Shown here: positions 26,601 through 35,844 of the stretch, piece by piece
How positions within the stretch are numbered: the stretch's first letter is position 1
How the letters are laid out: each line of letters begins with the position of its first letter
Origin: Haloarcula rara
GTDB lineage: Archaea > Halobacteriota > Halobacteria > Halobacteriales > Haloarculaceae
Length of the DNA stretch: 64,000 nt
Reading direction: 5' to 3'
NCBI RefSeq assembly: GCF_029338235.1
Contig: NZ_CP119785.1
Location: 2,728,001-2,792,000 of the forward strand
Notes under the pieces: model-generated
The model's input: only the letters and a program-made list of their open reading frames with translations
Told to the model about the DNA's origin: nothing
Databases searched by the model: none
Translations under genes and position numbers: made by a program

Positions 26601-29600
26601 TCAGTCGTCCAGGATGTAGTTACAGCTCCCGTCTCCGCCGTCGTATTCGGGGCCGACTGCGCCCCAGGTATCAGAGCAGTCCCACCAGCCACCGCGACTG
26701 GCGCTGCCTCTATCGCCGACACCGAGTTTCCCCCTCGGCATACGGAGTTTACTCGGAACGACCGCGACTACAATCGTGGAACTCTCGAAGTTTATCGGTT
26801 TCACCCGACCGACTTCGCGCTTGTCATCCTCGATATCGAGTTCGACGGGCCGGTCATCCCGGACGTAGGTGGTCGACCCGGTCGTGCTCGCGTCACCGGT
26901 CTCGGCCCGGACCTCGAAGCGGGCGTACTCCCCGTCGACCTGGACGTTCCACGAACTGAGTGTCATAATCCAGTATCCCGGCGGCCACGGCGTTATCGGC
27001 AGACCGGGCCACGGGAGGATGATGTTGTCGTACTTCGCTCCCAGTGGCGCGTGGGCGTCGCGTGCCTCCGAGTCCATCGGGCCCGCGTCAGACCGACGGA
27101 CAGCGGGTGCTTCACTCGCTGAGACACTGGTTCGCGAGAGATAGGTCGGCGACCCGTCCACCTCGTAGGTGACGTCCCCGAGCTCTGGCGAGCCTTCCAG
27201 TTCACCGGGCTCTGTGTCGACACCACCGTTCAGGATGTCCTGGGCCAACCCCAGTGATTCGTCGAGTGCGCTGTCAACGCCTTCGACCTCGTCGCCGATA
27301 CTGGAATCTATCGCGTCATCGACCTTGCCGGTGGCCTCTTGCTGCTGGGACTCGGTGTATTCGGCCCATTCGATGGTCTTGTCGATGTAATCATTCCGCA
27401 GTTGTGCCCGTGCTTTCCCGGGTGCACTGTCGTACCTGCTGTCGACGTCTTCGGTGACGTAGTCGTCACGATCTCCTCTGAGATCGGTTTTCATTTCCGC
27501 GAGTGGTTCGTCGGACGTGACCATATCCAGTCGACTCTGTGTGACCGCGTATTCCTCGTCGATGACGTCCTGTCTGGTCTCGGCCAGTTCGTCTTCGAGC
27601 CAATCTTCCAGCTCGGCCCTGTCGTTCGGACTGACGCTTACGTCTACATCGGTGCTGTATCCGACCTGGTTCTCCATCTCGCTGGTCGACTCGACATCGG
27701 TCGCAGTTATCGAGGAACGGATGGCACTTTCGACGTCAGACTCGCTCGGTCCACTGGCACCGAACACCTGATCCGCAGCGTCCTCGTGCACGTTGCCGAA
27801 GTTGTTCGTCCCCGCGGGGCCGTCACCACCCGACTCGTAGGCGTTTTCGATGCCGCGTGACCGAATGTCAGTGTCAGTGCTGTGGTCCGCCGTGACGTCG
27901 ATACTGACGGAGTACTCGATGTCGGAATCGTCTTCGGTCGTCTTGTCCTTAGTCTCCGTGCAGCCGGTTTCGTTCTCGTCCTCACACGGCACTTCGACTT
28001 CTTTCTCCCAGTCGGTTTCGACGTGCACGTTGTTATCGACCGTTACGTCCACGTCGTATACGTCGCTCTCCTGGCTCGTGGTTTCCGTCGGGCCGCGGTC
28101 GACGTCGACGGTCACCTCGTTGTTCGTTATCGTCTCATCTGTGTCGACTGCCTCCCATTCCGAGCCCGGTGACGGCGCGCTCGGACTGGTACCGCTGCGG
28201 GTCGCACCCCCGTTGTCGGTAGCCGAGACGTCGACAGAGTACACCTCATCGATGGTCTCGTCGATTTTCTCTTCGAAGTCCAAGTCTTCACCGTCCGGCC
28301 CGGTCAGGTCCGATACCGAATCTTGCTCCTCCGACGTATCGTTGTCCCCGAATCGATCTTCATAGTTATCAGGCTCCTGGTCGCCGGAAATAGACATCTC
28401 TTCTTCGACTTCATTTGCAACGTCCGAGTACCCCGACACTTCGTAGTAAGCCGCCTGCGCGAACGGCTCTACGGTGACTGTCTCTTCCTGTGAGAGCGTA
28501 TCGGAGTTGCTCGTGAGGATGTCACTGGTCATTTCCTGAACCGTCGGTGCGGAGGGGAACGAGCCGTCGGCGTTACCGAAGAACGTCCACGAGAGACCAC
28601 AGATATTGTCATCGCTGAACAGCTCTTCTGCGCTGGTCCCTAACTCCTCGGAGAGCGCATTTTCCGTCTCGCTGTCTATATCGTCTTCATCGGTGAGATT
28701 ATCACCTCTACTGTTGGCGTCTTCGTCCGGATTATCACCAGTGTACGCTTGCTGAACAGAGTGCAACGTTGAGTAGCCAAAGCACATCCACCGGCCGTTC
28801 ATGACCCTGTCGCTCATGGGGTCTTTGGTACCGAACGTCGACTCCTGGACGGAGTAGATGGCGTCGTTGGCCAGGATTTCCGTGTGTCGGTTCTCGTTGA
28901 CAGTTGGGAACGCTCTGTCCCAGCTACCCGGCTTGGGGGCGCGGTCGAAGTACGTTCTCGCGTAGGCGTTCGGGTACGCTCTGATAGCGAACTTTCGGCC
29001 GAATCCGCGGAACCGTTCGTCACCGCTGAAGCCAGGCTCGAAAAAGCCCATCTCGAGGCGGTCCTCGTAAGTCTGTGTGCGCTCGTGGACCTGGAACACG
29101 GTCGAGGCCACGGTTACCGACTGCGACTCGGTCTGTTCGCTGAGTACCTCCCCGTCGCGTTCGACGGTGGTCTCGATGCTATCGATGGAGACCTCGACAG
29201 TCCCGTTCTCGATGTCGTCGTTGTCGTATCCGGCGTCGAGTTCGACCCTGTCGATAGCGGCCCTGACGCTGCTCTTGCTGTTTTCGACCTCGGGCAGCGA
29301 GCTAGAGACAGTGGTGTTCGAGCTCAGTTCCTGGCTCTGATTTTCCAGCTGCGACTGCATCGTCAGATAGATTCGGAGCTTGATGTATCGCTTGAACACC
29401 GCGTCCTCGTACCCTTCGTCGCCCGAATCCAGACTGGGCGGTTCGACGCCGTCACTGACCGGCGTTCCGGTCCCGGCCTCGGTCACTGGGGCTCTGGCGC
29501 TGTCACGAAACGCCGTGAGCGCGCTCTGGCGGAGTGTCGCCTCCGAAGTCGACTGCCCTCGTTCCATGGCGGCGCCGACGTTTATCTCCGTTTCGGGGTC

Positions 29601-29729
29601 TTCGCGCTGGTTCAACACTGTCACTGCAGTGGTACTCGTTATCAACAGCAGTACACCTATCATCGCGAACGGAATGCGGGCCCGTTCGTCGAGATTGAAC
29701 GATATCGTCTTCGGTCGCTTCTTACTCAT
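26601..29729 (-). CDS. Very large secreted/membrane-anchored protein of the pilus-like locus (DUF7286-type)
   Basis: 1042 residues. A single hydrophobic segment near the N-terminus (ERARIPFAMIGVLLLITSTT, about 15-40) resembles TadE/pseudopilin-like anchors. The rest is a long acidic, Ser/Thr-rich region, probably extracellular, with a few cysteines (VPCEDENETGC; GWWDCSDTW near the end). I recall haloarchaeal families numbered around DUF7283-DUF7286 in such loci; assigning DUF7286 here is from memory. It overlaps the upstream gene by ATGA and ends the operon. A minor pilin or tip/surface component is a reasonable inference. Confidence 0.75.
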   Translation of the reverse strand: MSKKRPKTISFNLDERARIPFAMIGVLLLITSTTAVTVLNQREDPETEINVGAAMERGQSTSEATLRQSALTAFRDSARAPVTEAGTGTPVSDGVEPPSLDSGDEGYEDAVFKRYIKLRIYLTMQSQLENQSQELSSNTTVSSSLPEVENSKSSVRAAIDRVELDAGYDNDDIENGTVEVSIDSIETTVERDGEVLSEQTESQSVTVASTVFQVHERTQTYEDRLEMGFFEPGFSGDERFRGFGRKFAIRAYPNAYARTYFDRAPKPGSWDRAFPTVNENRHTEILANDAIYSVQESTFGTKDPMSDRVMNGRWMCFGYSTLHSVQQAYTGDNPDEDANSRGDNLTDEDDIDSETENALSEELGTSAEELFSDDNICGLSWTFFGNADGSFPSAPTVQEMTSDILTSNSDTLSQEETVTVEPFAQAAYYEVSGYSDVANEVEEEMSISGDQEPDNYEDRFGDNDTSEEQDSVSDLTGPDGEDLDFEEKIDETIDEVYSVDVSATDNGGATRSGTSPSAPSPGSEWEAVDTDETITNNEVTVDVDRGPTETTSQESDVYDVDVTVDNNVHVETDWEKEVEVPCEDENETGCTETKDKTTEDDSDIEYSVSIDVTADHSTDTDIRSRGIENAYESGGDGPAGTNNFGNVHEDAADQVFGASGPSESDVESAIRSSITATDVESTSEMENQVGYSTDVDVSVSPNDRAELEDWLEDELAETRQDVIDEEYAVTQSRLDMVTSDEPLAEMKTDLRGDRDDYVTEDVDSRYDSAPGKARAQLRNDYIDKTIEWAEYTESQQQEATGKVDDAIDSSIGDEVEGVDSALDESLGLAQDILNGGVDTEPGELEGSPELGDVTYEVDGSPTYLSRTSVSASEAPAVRRSDAGPMDSEARDAHAPLGAKYDNIILPWPGLPITPWPPGYWIMTLSSWNVQVDGEYARFEVRAETGDASTTGSTTYVRDDRPVELDIEDDKREVGRVKPINFESSTIVVAVVPSKLRMPRGKLGVGDRGSASRGGWWDCSDTWGAVGPEYDGGDGSCNYILDD

Positions 29730-30700
29730 GTGTTCCAGGTCTCGATAGTTATTGTCACTCGTTCGGTCGATACTCGGTCGGCCAGCTCGGCTCCGCTCTC
29801 GATTTCGTCCGCGTCGTAGCTCTCGTTCATGTCCGCAGCGATGGCGCTCGTCAGATTCCCACCACTGGACGTGGCAAGCCGCTCGTTAGCTGTCGTCGCA
29901 TCGGCACCGGTCCGGCTGAGCGGGTCCGAACCGTCTTCGGGGTCGAAATCTTCGCCCACGATATCAGCCATCCGGAGATAGCGATACACTGCCAGCGACC
30001 GCTCGAAGCGCTGTGCTTCGAGCGACAGCTGCATCTCCTCAGGTGGGAAATACCCCTCGATTATCGCTTTGGCGACGGGTTCGGCGGCCGCCTGCCAGTC
30101 GATTCTAGACGGGCTGTATGCGCTCTCTATTTTGCTTTCGTCACTCTTTGGAATCGAGCTCGGGACCGTTATCGTCTCCGTGCTCACGTCGGCATCGCCC
30201 GGGGGCGTCGGTCCGTACTGCTGGCGACCCTCTATCTCAGCGTCTTCGTACGGACGCCATATCGCGGTGACCCGCGCGTCCGAGTTCGTCGCACTCAACA
30301 TCTCGAGGGTCTGTCCCTCGACGGCACGCGAGTATCGCACGCCCTCCTTCGTGAGGAGCTCAGTGTCCCCTGCGTCATCGCCGGCCGTGTCATTGAAGCG
30401 GGCGTTCACCACAGTCGCGGCCGCTATCTCCCCGGCGACGGAGCCGTAACTCTGGCGTTCGTAGGCGTCGTCGCTGTATCCCTTATCATCGAACTCCTCC
30501 TCGTCCCGAATCGGGATCAGCGAGTAACTCGTGTTCATCGTCGTCCCAGCCAGCGTGTTCGCCGTCCGTTCTGCCGTCTCCGGCGTATTGGCACTCCCGG
30601 TGTCCAGAAAAGCCATCACAATCCCGATACTCGCCGTAATCAGGAACAGTGCCATCGCGACGTCGACCACGGTGCTGATTCCGCGTGTTCGAGGTCGCAT
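29726..30700 (-). CDS. Pilin-like secreted protein (DUF7284-type)
   Basis: 324 residues. N-terminus MRPRTRGISTVVDVAMALFL looks like a class III (prepilin) signal: basic residues, RG, then a ~22-residue hydrophobic helix. The remainder is soluble and acidic with no known catalytic motif. Starts at 30700 overlapping the upstream stop (ATGA) and its own stop overlaps the next start likewise, so the two genes are tightly coupled to the 1042-residue protein. DUF number is from memory. Confidence 0.75.
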   Translation of the reverse strand: MRPRTRGISTVVDVAMALFLITASIGIVMAFLDTGSANTPETAERTANTLAGTTMNTSYSLIPIRDEEEFDDKGYSDDAYERQSYGSVAGEIAAATVVNARFNDTAGDDAGDTELLTKEGVRYSRAVEGQTLEMLSATNSDARVTAIWRPYEDAEIEGRQQYGPTPPGDADVSTETITVPSSIPKSDESKIESAYSPSRIDWQAAAEPVAKAIIEGYFPPEEMQLSLEAQRFERSLAVYRYLRMADIVGEDFDPEDGSDPLSRTGADATTANERLATSSGGNLTSAIAADMNESYDADEIESGAELADRVSTERVTITIETWNT

Positions 30701-31164
30701 CAGTCCCAGACCTCCACTGTCAGCGTGCCACCGTCTACGTCGGCGGGCCCGACTTCCACAGGAATCGGTCGCTGTGCGCGCTGGGGGTCGTCGGGGCGCT
30801 CGACGTCACTCATTCGCTGGCCGTCGCTGTCGAACTTGTGTTCTTCCTCTGTGACGGTCGTGTCACCTTCTAACCTCGTTACGGAGACGTAGACGATGTT
30901 GCCCTCCGGGAACGTCTCCGGTGGAAGGCTGGCAACCGGTGAGCCGTCGTCGGGGTATCGACCGTCCTCGTTGATTTCCTCCCAGACCCGATCGAGGGTT
31001 ACCTGCTCGATGGCCTCGTCGCTGCCGCCCGGCAGTACGTCGGTGATGACGTTCCCGTACATTGCCAGTCCGACTGCGAGGAACGTCACTGCGATGAGCG
31101 CCGCTAGCGGTTCTGTCTGCCCTCGTGTCGTTCCGTCAGAAGTCGACGAGCGTAACACTTGCAT
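30700..31164 (-). CDS. Pilin-like secreted protein (DUF7285-type)
   Basis: 154 residues. Short basic leader, then TRGQTEPLAALIAVTFLAVG: RG followed by a hydrophobic helix with an early glutamate, as in type IV pilins cleaved by prepilin peptidase. The soluble part is acidic. ATG 31164 is preferred to the GTG just before it. It begins inside the end of the upstream gene (29-base overlap), so it needs translation of that gene or re-initiation. Confidence 0.75.
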   Translation of the reverse strand: MQVLRSSTSDGTTRGQTEPLAALIAVTFLAVGLAMYGNVITDVLPGGSDEAIEQVTLDRVWEEINEDGRYPDDGSPVASLPPETFPEGNIVYVSVTRLEGDTTVTEEEHKFDSDGQRMSDVERPDDPQRAQRPIPVEVGPADVDGGTLTVEVWD

Positions 31165-31624
31165 CACCCCACGTTACCTTTCGAACTCGAAGCTGTCCAC
31201 TGGCGGACCGCCACGCTGGGTCACCGTCCGAAAACGCGCTGTCCTGTGCGGTCTCAACGTCGGTCCTGAACGTGCTTTTCGACGTGTACGTATCGTTAAT
31301 TGAACCGCTGGCCAGTACCTCCGCGAGCTTATCGTTTCCGTGAACCGGTGCTAACGTCCCGAACCGAACCGACGATGTCGACGTGCCGTACTGGTTTTTC
31401 AGCCCGATTCGTTTCCCATCGACCCAGAACTGCTCGGCTCGGTGGTCCTGCTTGCCGTACTCCTCATAATTACTGCCGGCGACCTCGTTTATCTGGTTCA
31501 TAGCCCCCTCTGCATCGGGACTTAAGCCGGACGGAAATCCCAAAGCCACACCAGCGACAGCGACACTGATGATGGAGACGCCGATAAACACGTACCAGGC
31601 GTCTGCGGGCGCTTCTAAATCCAT
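31136..31624 (-). CDS. Membrane-anchored pilus-locus protein (DUF7283-type)
   Basis: 162 residues with one hydrophobic segment (AWYVFIGVSIISVAVAGVAL, about 9-30) and a soluble outer part (EYGKQDHRAEQFWVDGKRIG). First gene of the four-gene minus-strand unit ending at 26601. The ATG lies exactly 30 bases after a TTTAAGT box. Family number is from memory; role in pilus or secretion assembly is inferred from context. Confidence 0.72.
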   Translation of the reverse strand: MDLEAPADAWYVFIGVSIISVAVAGVALGFPSGLSPDAEGAMNQINEVAGSNYEEYGKQDHRAEQFWVDGKRIGLKNQYGTSTSSVRFGTLAPVHGNDKLAEVLASGSINDTYTSKSTFRTDVETAQDSAFSDGDPAWRSASGQLRVRKVTWGDASVTLVDF

Positions 31625-31647
31625 GCCGAGATTCGATTCGTGATGGT

Positions 31648-31654
31648 ACTTAAA
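31648..31654 (-). promoter_or_regulatory. TTTAAGT promoter element D
   Basis: Minus-strand TTTAAGTAC, whose first T is 30 bases before ATG 31624. One of four identical TTTAAGT elements at the same distance in this locus. Confidence 0.65.
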
Positions 31655-31709
31655 TTCAAGCTAGTATAGAGATTATTTCATATGTAATTCAAAAATAATT
31701 CCACTCCGA

Positions 31710-33437
31710 CTACACCGGCGCGTCGGAGCCGGCGATGACGCCGACGGCGACGGAGGCGATGAGGTAGATCGGTATCGCGAAGATGAGCGCGCGCCCGACT
31801 CGGTAGCCGATGAGGGAGCGGTCGAGGCCGTGACGGAGCGCCATCGACAGCGTCGTCAGGATAACCGCGAGCGTGATGATGTAGACACCGATGACGATAC
31901 CGAGCTGGTCCGTCGGCAGCGCCGAGCCGCCTTCGACGGCGTTCGCTCCTTCGCCGACCATTCCGCTTGCCAGTCCGACGGTGGCTCCGCCGACGAGCGG
32001 CCCGAAGAAGGAGGCCGTGTTCGTGAGCGTCCCGGTCACCATCGCGAGCTTGCGTTTGGTCCGGCGTTCGACTTCTCGCAGCTCCTCTAGGTGGTCAGCC
32101 ATCGAGACGATGGCCTTCCCGGCGGGCTGGCCCTCGTCGGCCGCGATCGCCAGCAGCGCAGCGGTCCCTTCCGTTCGAATCGAAGGGATGTCCTTGAGCG
32201 CTCCGTACTGCCCGAGGAACGCTTCCTCGACAGTTGTCTTGAGCCGTTTCTGGATACCGGCGGCGTCGTCGAACACGTCGCCCGTCTCGCCCGGGACACG
32301 GTGGCCTGCGTGGTCGATCGCCGACTCGACGGCCTCGTTCTCGGAGACCTGTCGACCGACGATGTACAGCGCGTCGACCAGGTGCTCCTCTACGTCTTTG
32401 ACGTACTCGCGGACCTCCTTGATGGGGCTGAAGTACCCGACCAGGGTGAACCCGGCCCCGAGACCGATGCCGGCAAGCGGTGCGAGATGCCTGGAACCGA
32501 TGATGATTGCCAGTGCCGCCCCACAGACACCAGCGAGTGCCCCGTAGACGAACGGTGGCCAGGTCCGGTCGGGGACGTCGGGATGAGACCGCTTGACGTC
32601 AGGCGGTGGGAACGCGACGGGCCGTCGCACCAGCAGCCAGACACTGGCTGCGATGAGCATTATGGGCAAGACGACGTTGTAGACGACCACGAAGAACCAG
32701 ATGGAGACCGGATACCCCGCCAGGGAGGCGGCCGGGACGAGCGCGACCAGCGCGAGCGGGAGCATGACGCCGAAGGCGTACAGCGCCGTGGTCGGCCCTC
32801 GGATGGCCGCGGTGAACTCCGCCATCTGGTCCCGGGTGCCATTTAGCACCGCTGCCATCGCCCGGCCCAGTGTCCGGTCGCGTTCGCCCTCGGGTGCCTC
32901 CTGCGCGGCCGACAGCAGGTGCGAGGACCGACGCAGCGCCGGGAAGTCCTCGGCCCAGTCCTCCGCGAAGCTGATGAGCCCGGATTCGGGCGTCCCGATG
33001 GATCGGTCGATGTGTGACTCCAGGCTGGTCGCGAGCGGGCCGTCCCCGGTCTCGGCGGCGAACCGAACGGCGTTCTCCGTCGCCGGTTGGATATGCATCC
33101 GCAGGACGGCGCGGCCGATGAGGTCCGGTGTCTCACCCAATGCCCGCGTCCGTCGCAAGGCGGCCAAGAGATGCGGCGCCGAGTGTGCCGCGTGCATGAC
33201 CAGGAAGGAGACGACCACACAGATGACGAGGACGGCCACCAGCGGGACGGGCGTGTAGACGAGCGGCAGCGGCAGGAAAAAGGCGAAGATGCCCGCGACG
33301 TAACCGGCCCGAACGAGCTCTTCGGGCGCGTATTCGGGCTCGATGAAGGCGATGGCCTCGACGAGCTCGTCGCTCACGTCGACGTCGTCCGGATACATCG
33401 CGGCCAGCGCCAGCACCAGGCTAGCCATCTTTCCCAT
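31710..33437 (-). CDS. tadC: TadC/PilC-like membrane platform protein (type II secretion system F family)
   Basis: 575 residues with two halves, each with a T2SSF-like cytoplasmic helical domain flanked by membrane segments. Hydrophobic stretches are at about residues 45-80, 220-275, 295-335 and at the C-terminus (VIGVYIITLAVILTTLSMAL, LIFAIPIYLIASVAVGVIAG). The T2SSF core appears as LRRSSHLLSAAQEAPEGERD and LEELREVERRTKRKLAMVTG. It anchors the ATPase and pilus base in the membrane. It follows the ATPase gene by six bases. Gene symbol is by homology class only. Confidence 0.88.
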   Translation of the reverse strand: MGKMASLVLALAAMYPDDVDVSDELVEAIAFIEPEYAPEELVRAGYVAGIFAFFLPLPLVYTPVPLVAVLVICVVVSFLVMHAAHSAPHLLAALRRTRALGETPDLIGRAVLRMHIQPATENAVRFAAETGDGPLATSLESHIDRSIGTPESGLISFAEDWAEDFPALRRSSHLLSAAQEAPEGERDRTLGRAMAAVLNGTRDQMAEFTAAIRGPTTALYAFGVMLPLALVALVPAASLAGYPVSIWFFVVVYNVVLPIMLIAASVWLLVRRPVAFPPPDVKRSHPDVPDRTWPPFVYGALAGVCGAALAIIIGSRHLAPLAGIGLGAGFTLVGYFSPIKEVREYVKDVEEHLVDALYIVGRQVSENEAVESAIDHAGHRVPGETGDVFDDAAGIQKRLKTTVEEAFLGQYGALKDIPSIRTEGTAALLAIAADEGQPAGKAIVSMADHLEELREVERRTKRKLAMVTGTLTNTASFFGPLVGGATVGLASGMVGEGANAVEGGSALPTDQLGIVIGVYIITLAVILTTLSMALRHGLDRSLIGYRVGRALIFAIPIYLIASVAVGVIAGSDAPV

Positions 33438-33443
33438 CGGTAC

Positions 33444-35360
33444 TCACCCCTGTCTGTGGTCCGCATACGCCGGGGCGACTTCGTGTGGCCCCGTCACGCC
33501 GTCTTTCGCGAGGTCCTCGATGAACTCCGTGCGCTCGTCGATGTCTGCCCGGATGTCCGCGTACTCCTCGGCCGGGCCCGTCAGTCGATGGATGAGCCGG
33601 CTCTCACCCCGGTCGATGCGGCCCGTCGATTTGGCCTGGTCGCCCTCTATCTCGTAGAGGGACTCAAAGTAGATGCCGTCCTCGCGGACGATGACTTCCT
33701 CGATGGCCGAGAGCCGTCGCTTGCGTCCGTTGGGGGTCTTGTACGCCTGCACCGTGACCACGAGGTCCGTCGCGCCGAACGACGAGGGCGGGACGTCGAG
33801 GTCGGAGACGACCCGCTCGAAGACGGAGTCGGCCCCGTCACCGTGGATGGTCCCGAGCACCGCGTTGGCGTTTGCACCGACGCGCATCGCCTCGTAGAGC
33901 ACCTGGGCCTCTTCGCCCCTAATCTCACCGACCACCAGCGCCCCGTCCCCGAGACGCAGTGCGGTCTTCAGCGCGTCCGCGGCCGAAATCTCCGGCCCGC
34001 TCCCGGTACCCGTCCGGAGCGCCTGTATGTCCCGGTCCACTTCCTGTAGCGGGTTCACCGGCAACTCCGGGGTGTCCTCGATGATGACTGTCCGTGTGTC
34101 CGGGGCGAGCTCGTACAGCAGCGTCCCGAGCAGCGTCGTCTTCCCGGCCCCTCGCGTCCCGGCGATAAGTGCCGCTGCGTTGCGCTCGATGGCCACCGAG
34201 AGGAACGCGGCCGCCTCGGCCGGCATCGTCCCGTTGGCGACCAGTCCCGGCAGCGTGAACTTGTCGTCGGCCTGTTCGCGGAAGGCGAAGGCGACGCCTT
34301 CCGAGACCGGGTCGGTCACCCCGGCGATACGGACGCCGGTACCGTTCTCCAGGTCGGCCTTGGCGTCCACGGTCGGGCTCGCCCGCGAGAACGCCCGCCC
34401 GCTGGTCCGGCGGATACGCGAGGCGAGCGCGCCGACGCCCTTCTCGGTTATGTAGACGTTCGTCGTCATCGCCTGGCCGTCTACGACCACGCGTACCGGG
34501 TTCGCGCCGACCGGCGAGGTGACGTAGATGTCCGTGACGCTCGGGTCCGCGAAGATGTCCTCGAGGATACCGTACCCCTCCGTGTGTTTGGCGAGCACGG
34601 CGGTCAACACCGGGTCGACGTCCTCGTCGGTCACGTGTTTGATAGCCCTCGAAGCCGCCCGCTCGCCCTCGACGATCCCGTTAGCGATGGCCTCGTAGGC
34701 GTCCATGAGAACCGTCCGCTCCTCGCTCGACAGCGTGAGGTCCACCAGGTCAAGCGAGTAAAAGGGAACGCTATCGGACCGCTCGTAGATTCTGGCCTCG
34801 CTGCCGGTCTCCAGCTCGCGGACTTCCGAGAGGCGTGCGTCTTCGGTCATCGACCGGTCCACGTAGTAGTTGGCGACCGTCAACCCGACGAACGGGGACA
34901 ACACCTGCTCGTAGGAGTCGACCCCGCCGCCGGCGCGTACGAGTTCGGACTCGATGCCGATGTCGGCGATGGGGCCGACACGCGAACGGAGCTCTGTCGC
35001 GACGCTGAGCGGGTCCTGGGACGCCTCGGTCGCCAGCCGCTGGTCTCGCTTACCGACCAGTTCGATGAACCGACCCGCCGCGGTCAGCAAGTCGACACCG
35101 TCCTGCAGGTAGCGGTACTCACGTCCGTTGCGGTGGACGTGTATCCGCTCGACCCCCCTGTCGGTCAGTTCGTCGATGACCGTCTGGCGACACTCGACGC
35201 TCTCTGCGAGGTCCCCCGAGCAGTCGTCGGCGTCGACGACCAGTGTCCCGTCGTCGACCGACACCGAACAGTCACATGGGTCCTCGTCCCCGTCGCCTCC
35301 GAACATAGAGAGGGAATCGAGGCCGAGCATGGACTGCAGTGAGCTAGCGTTTTCCGACAT
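33444..35360 (-). CDS. tadA: Type II/IV secretion system ATPase (TadA/PilB-like)
   Basis: 638 residues; the motor that powers pilin assembly or secretion. Walker A is AGTRGAGKTTLLGTLL, the Asp box is VIIEDTPELPV, and the Walker B region is ALVVGEIRGEEAQVLYEAMR, followed by VLGTIHGDGADSVFERVV. The N-terminal domain has a cysteine cluster (DPCDCSVSV, DDCSGDLAESVEC). ATG 35360 is chosen because a TTTAAGT box lies 30 bases upstream and the longer frame runs into the preceding gene. It heads the unit tadA-tadC. Confidence 0.93.
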   Translation of the reverse strand: MSENASSLQSMLGLDSLSMFGGDGDEDPCDCSVSVDDGTLVVDADDCSGDLAESVECRQTVIDELTDRGVERIHVHRNGREYRYLQDGVDLLTAAGRFIELVGKRDQRLATEASQDPLSVATELRSRVGPIADIGIESELVRAGGGVDSYEQVLSPFVGLTVANYYVDRSMTEDARLSEVRELETGSEARIYERSDSVPFYSLDLVDLTLSSEERTVLMDAYEAIANGIVEGERAASRAIKHVTDEDVDPVLTAVLAKHTEGYGILEDIFADPSVTDIYVTSPVGANPVRVVVDGQAMTTNVYITEKGVGALASRIRRTSGRAFSRASPTVDAKADLENGTGVRIAGVTDPVSEGVAFAFREQADDKFTLPGLVANGTMPAEAAAFLSVAIERNAAALIAGTRGAGKTTLLGTLLYELAPDTRTVIIEDTPELPVNPLQEVDRDIQALRTGTGSGPEISAADALKTALRLGDGALVVGEIRGEEAQVLYEAMRVGANANAVLGTIHGDGADSVFERVVSDLDVPPSSFGATDLVVTVQAYKTPNGRKRRLSAIEEVIVREDGIYFESLYEIEGDQAKSTGRIDRGESRLIHRLTGPAEEYADIRADIDERTEFIEDLAKDGVTGPHEVAPAYADHRQG

Positions 35361-35383
35361 GCCGGGACTCGCCCCGTCTTCGG

Positions 35384-35390
35384 ACTTAAA
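35384..35390 (-). promoter_or_regulatory. TTTAAGT promoter element A
   Basis: Minus-strand TTTAAGTCCGAAGACGG starting 30 bases before ATG 35360. It partly overlaps the upstream gene's end. The first 17 bases match element B at 37708 except for one base, and both have GGC directly before the ATG. Confidence 0.7.
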
Positions 35391-35391
35391 A

Positions 35392-35844
35392 TTAGGCGCG
35401 GGACAGCACGACGACCGCCGTTTCGTTGTGCCGTTGCAGTTCGAGGCGGTAGTCGCGCTCACCGGTACCCCGGAGCGACGACGTGTTCTCGAACTCGTTG
35501 TTGACGATGGGGGCATCGATTGTAGTTTGCTGGTCGGTGCCGCCCTCCAGCCGGTAGCGAAGGATGCTGAAGTTCTCCGAGTGTCGCTCGATGCGGAACT
35601 TCGCTAACGGTACCGAGGTCAACGAATCGTCCGGGAACGTGAGTGTGACCGACCGCTGTGGGCCCCTGACACCGTCCGGCGGGACCTGTTCGTTTTCCAC
35701 CAGCGACACGGACGCCGTGGACAGCTCCGAGACCTGTTGCTCGACGATTTTCTCGCTGTTGGTCATCGCACCGCGCTCTATCGCCGGGACGGAGACACCG
35801 ATGATAGCGACTGTCAGCAACACGGCGACGACTACGCGTATCAT
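35392..35844 (-). CDS. Single-pass exported protein of the pilus-like locus (DUF7311-type)
   Basis: 150 residues. Hydrophobic N-terminal segment MIRVVVAVLLTVAIIGVSVP is an uncleaved anchor or signal. The outer domain is rich in beta-strand-like patterns (RSVTLTFPDDSLTSVPLAKF, DYRLELQRHNETAVVVLS). Its start overlaps the stop of the coiled-coil gene by four bases and it ends just before the ATPase promoter. Function unknown; DUF number from memory. Confidence 0.72.
   Translation of the reverse strand: MIRVVVAVLLTVAIIGVSVPAIERGAMTNSEKIVEQQVSELSTASVSLVENEQVPPDGVRGPQRSVTLTFPDDSLTSVPLAKFRIERHSENFSILRYRLEGGTDQQTTIDAPIVNNEFENTSSLRGTGERDYRLELQRHNETAVVVLSRA

Noticed and set aside
35361..35516. Upstream extension of the secretion ATPase frame
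   Set aside because: Lies inside the preceding gene and upstream of the TTTAAGT promoter; Cys/Ser/Arg-rich sequence is not family-like.
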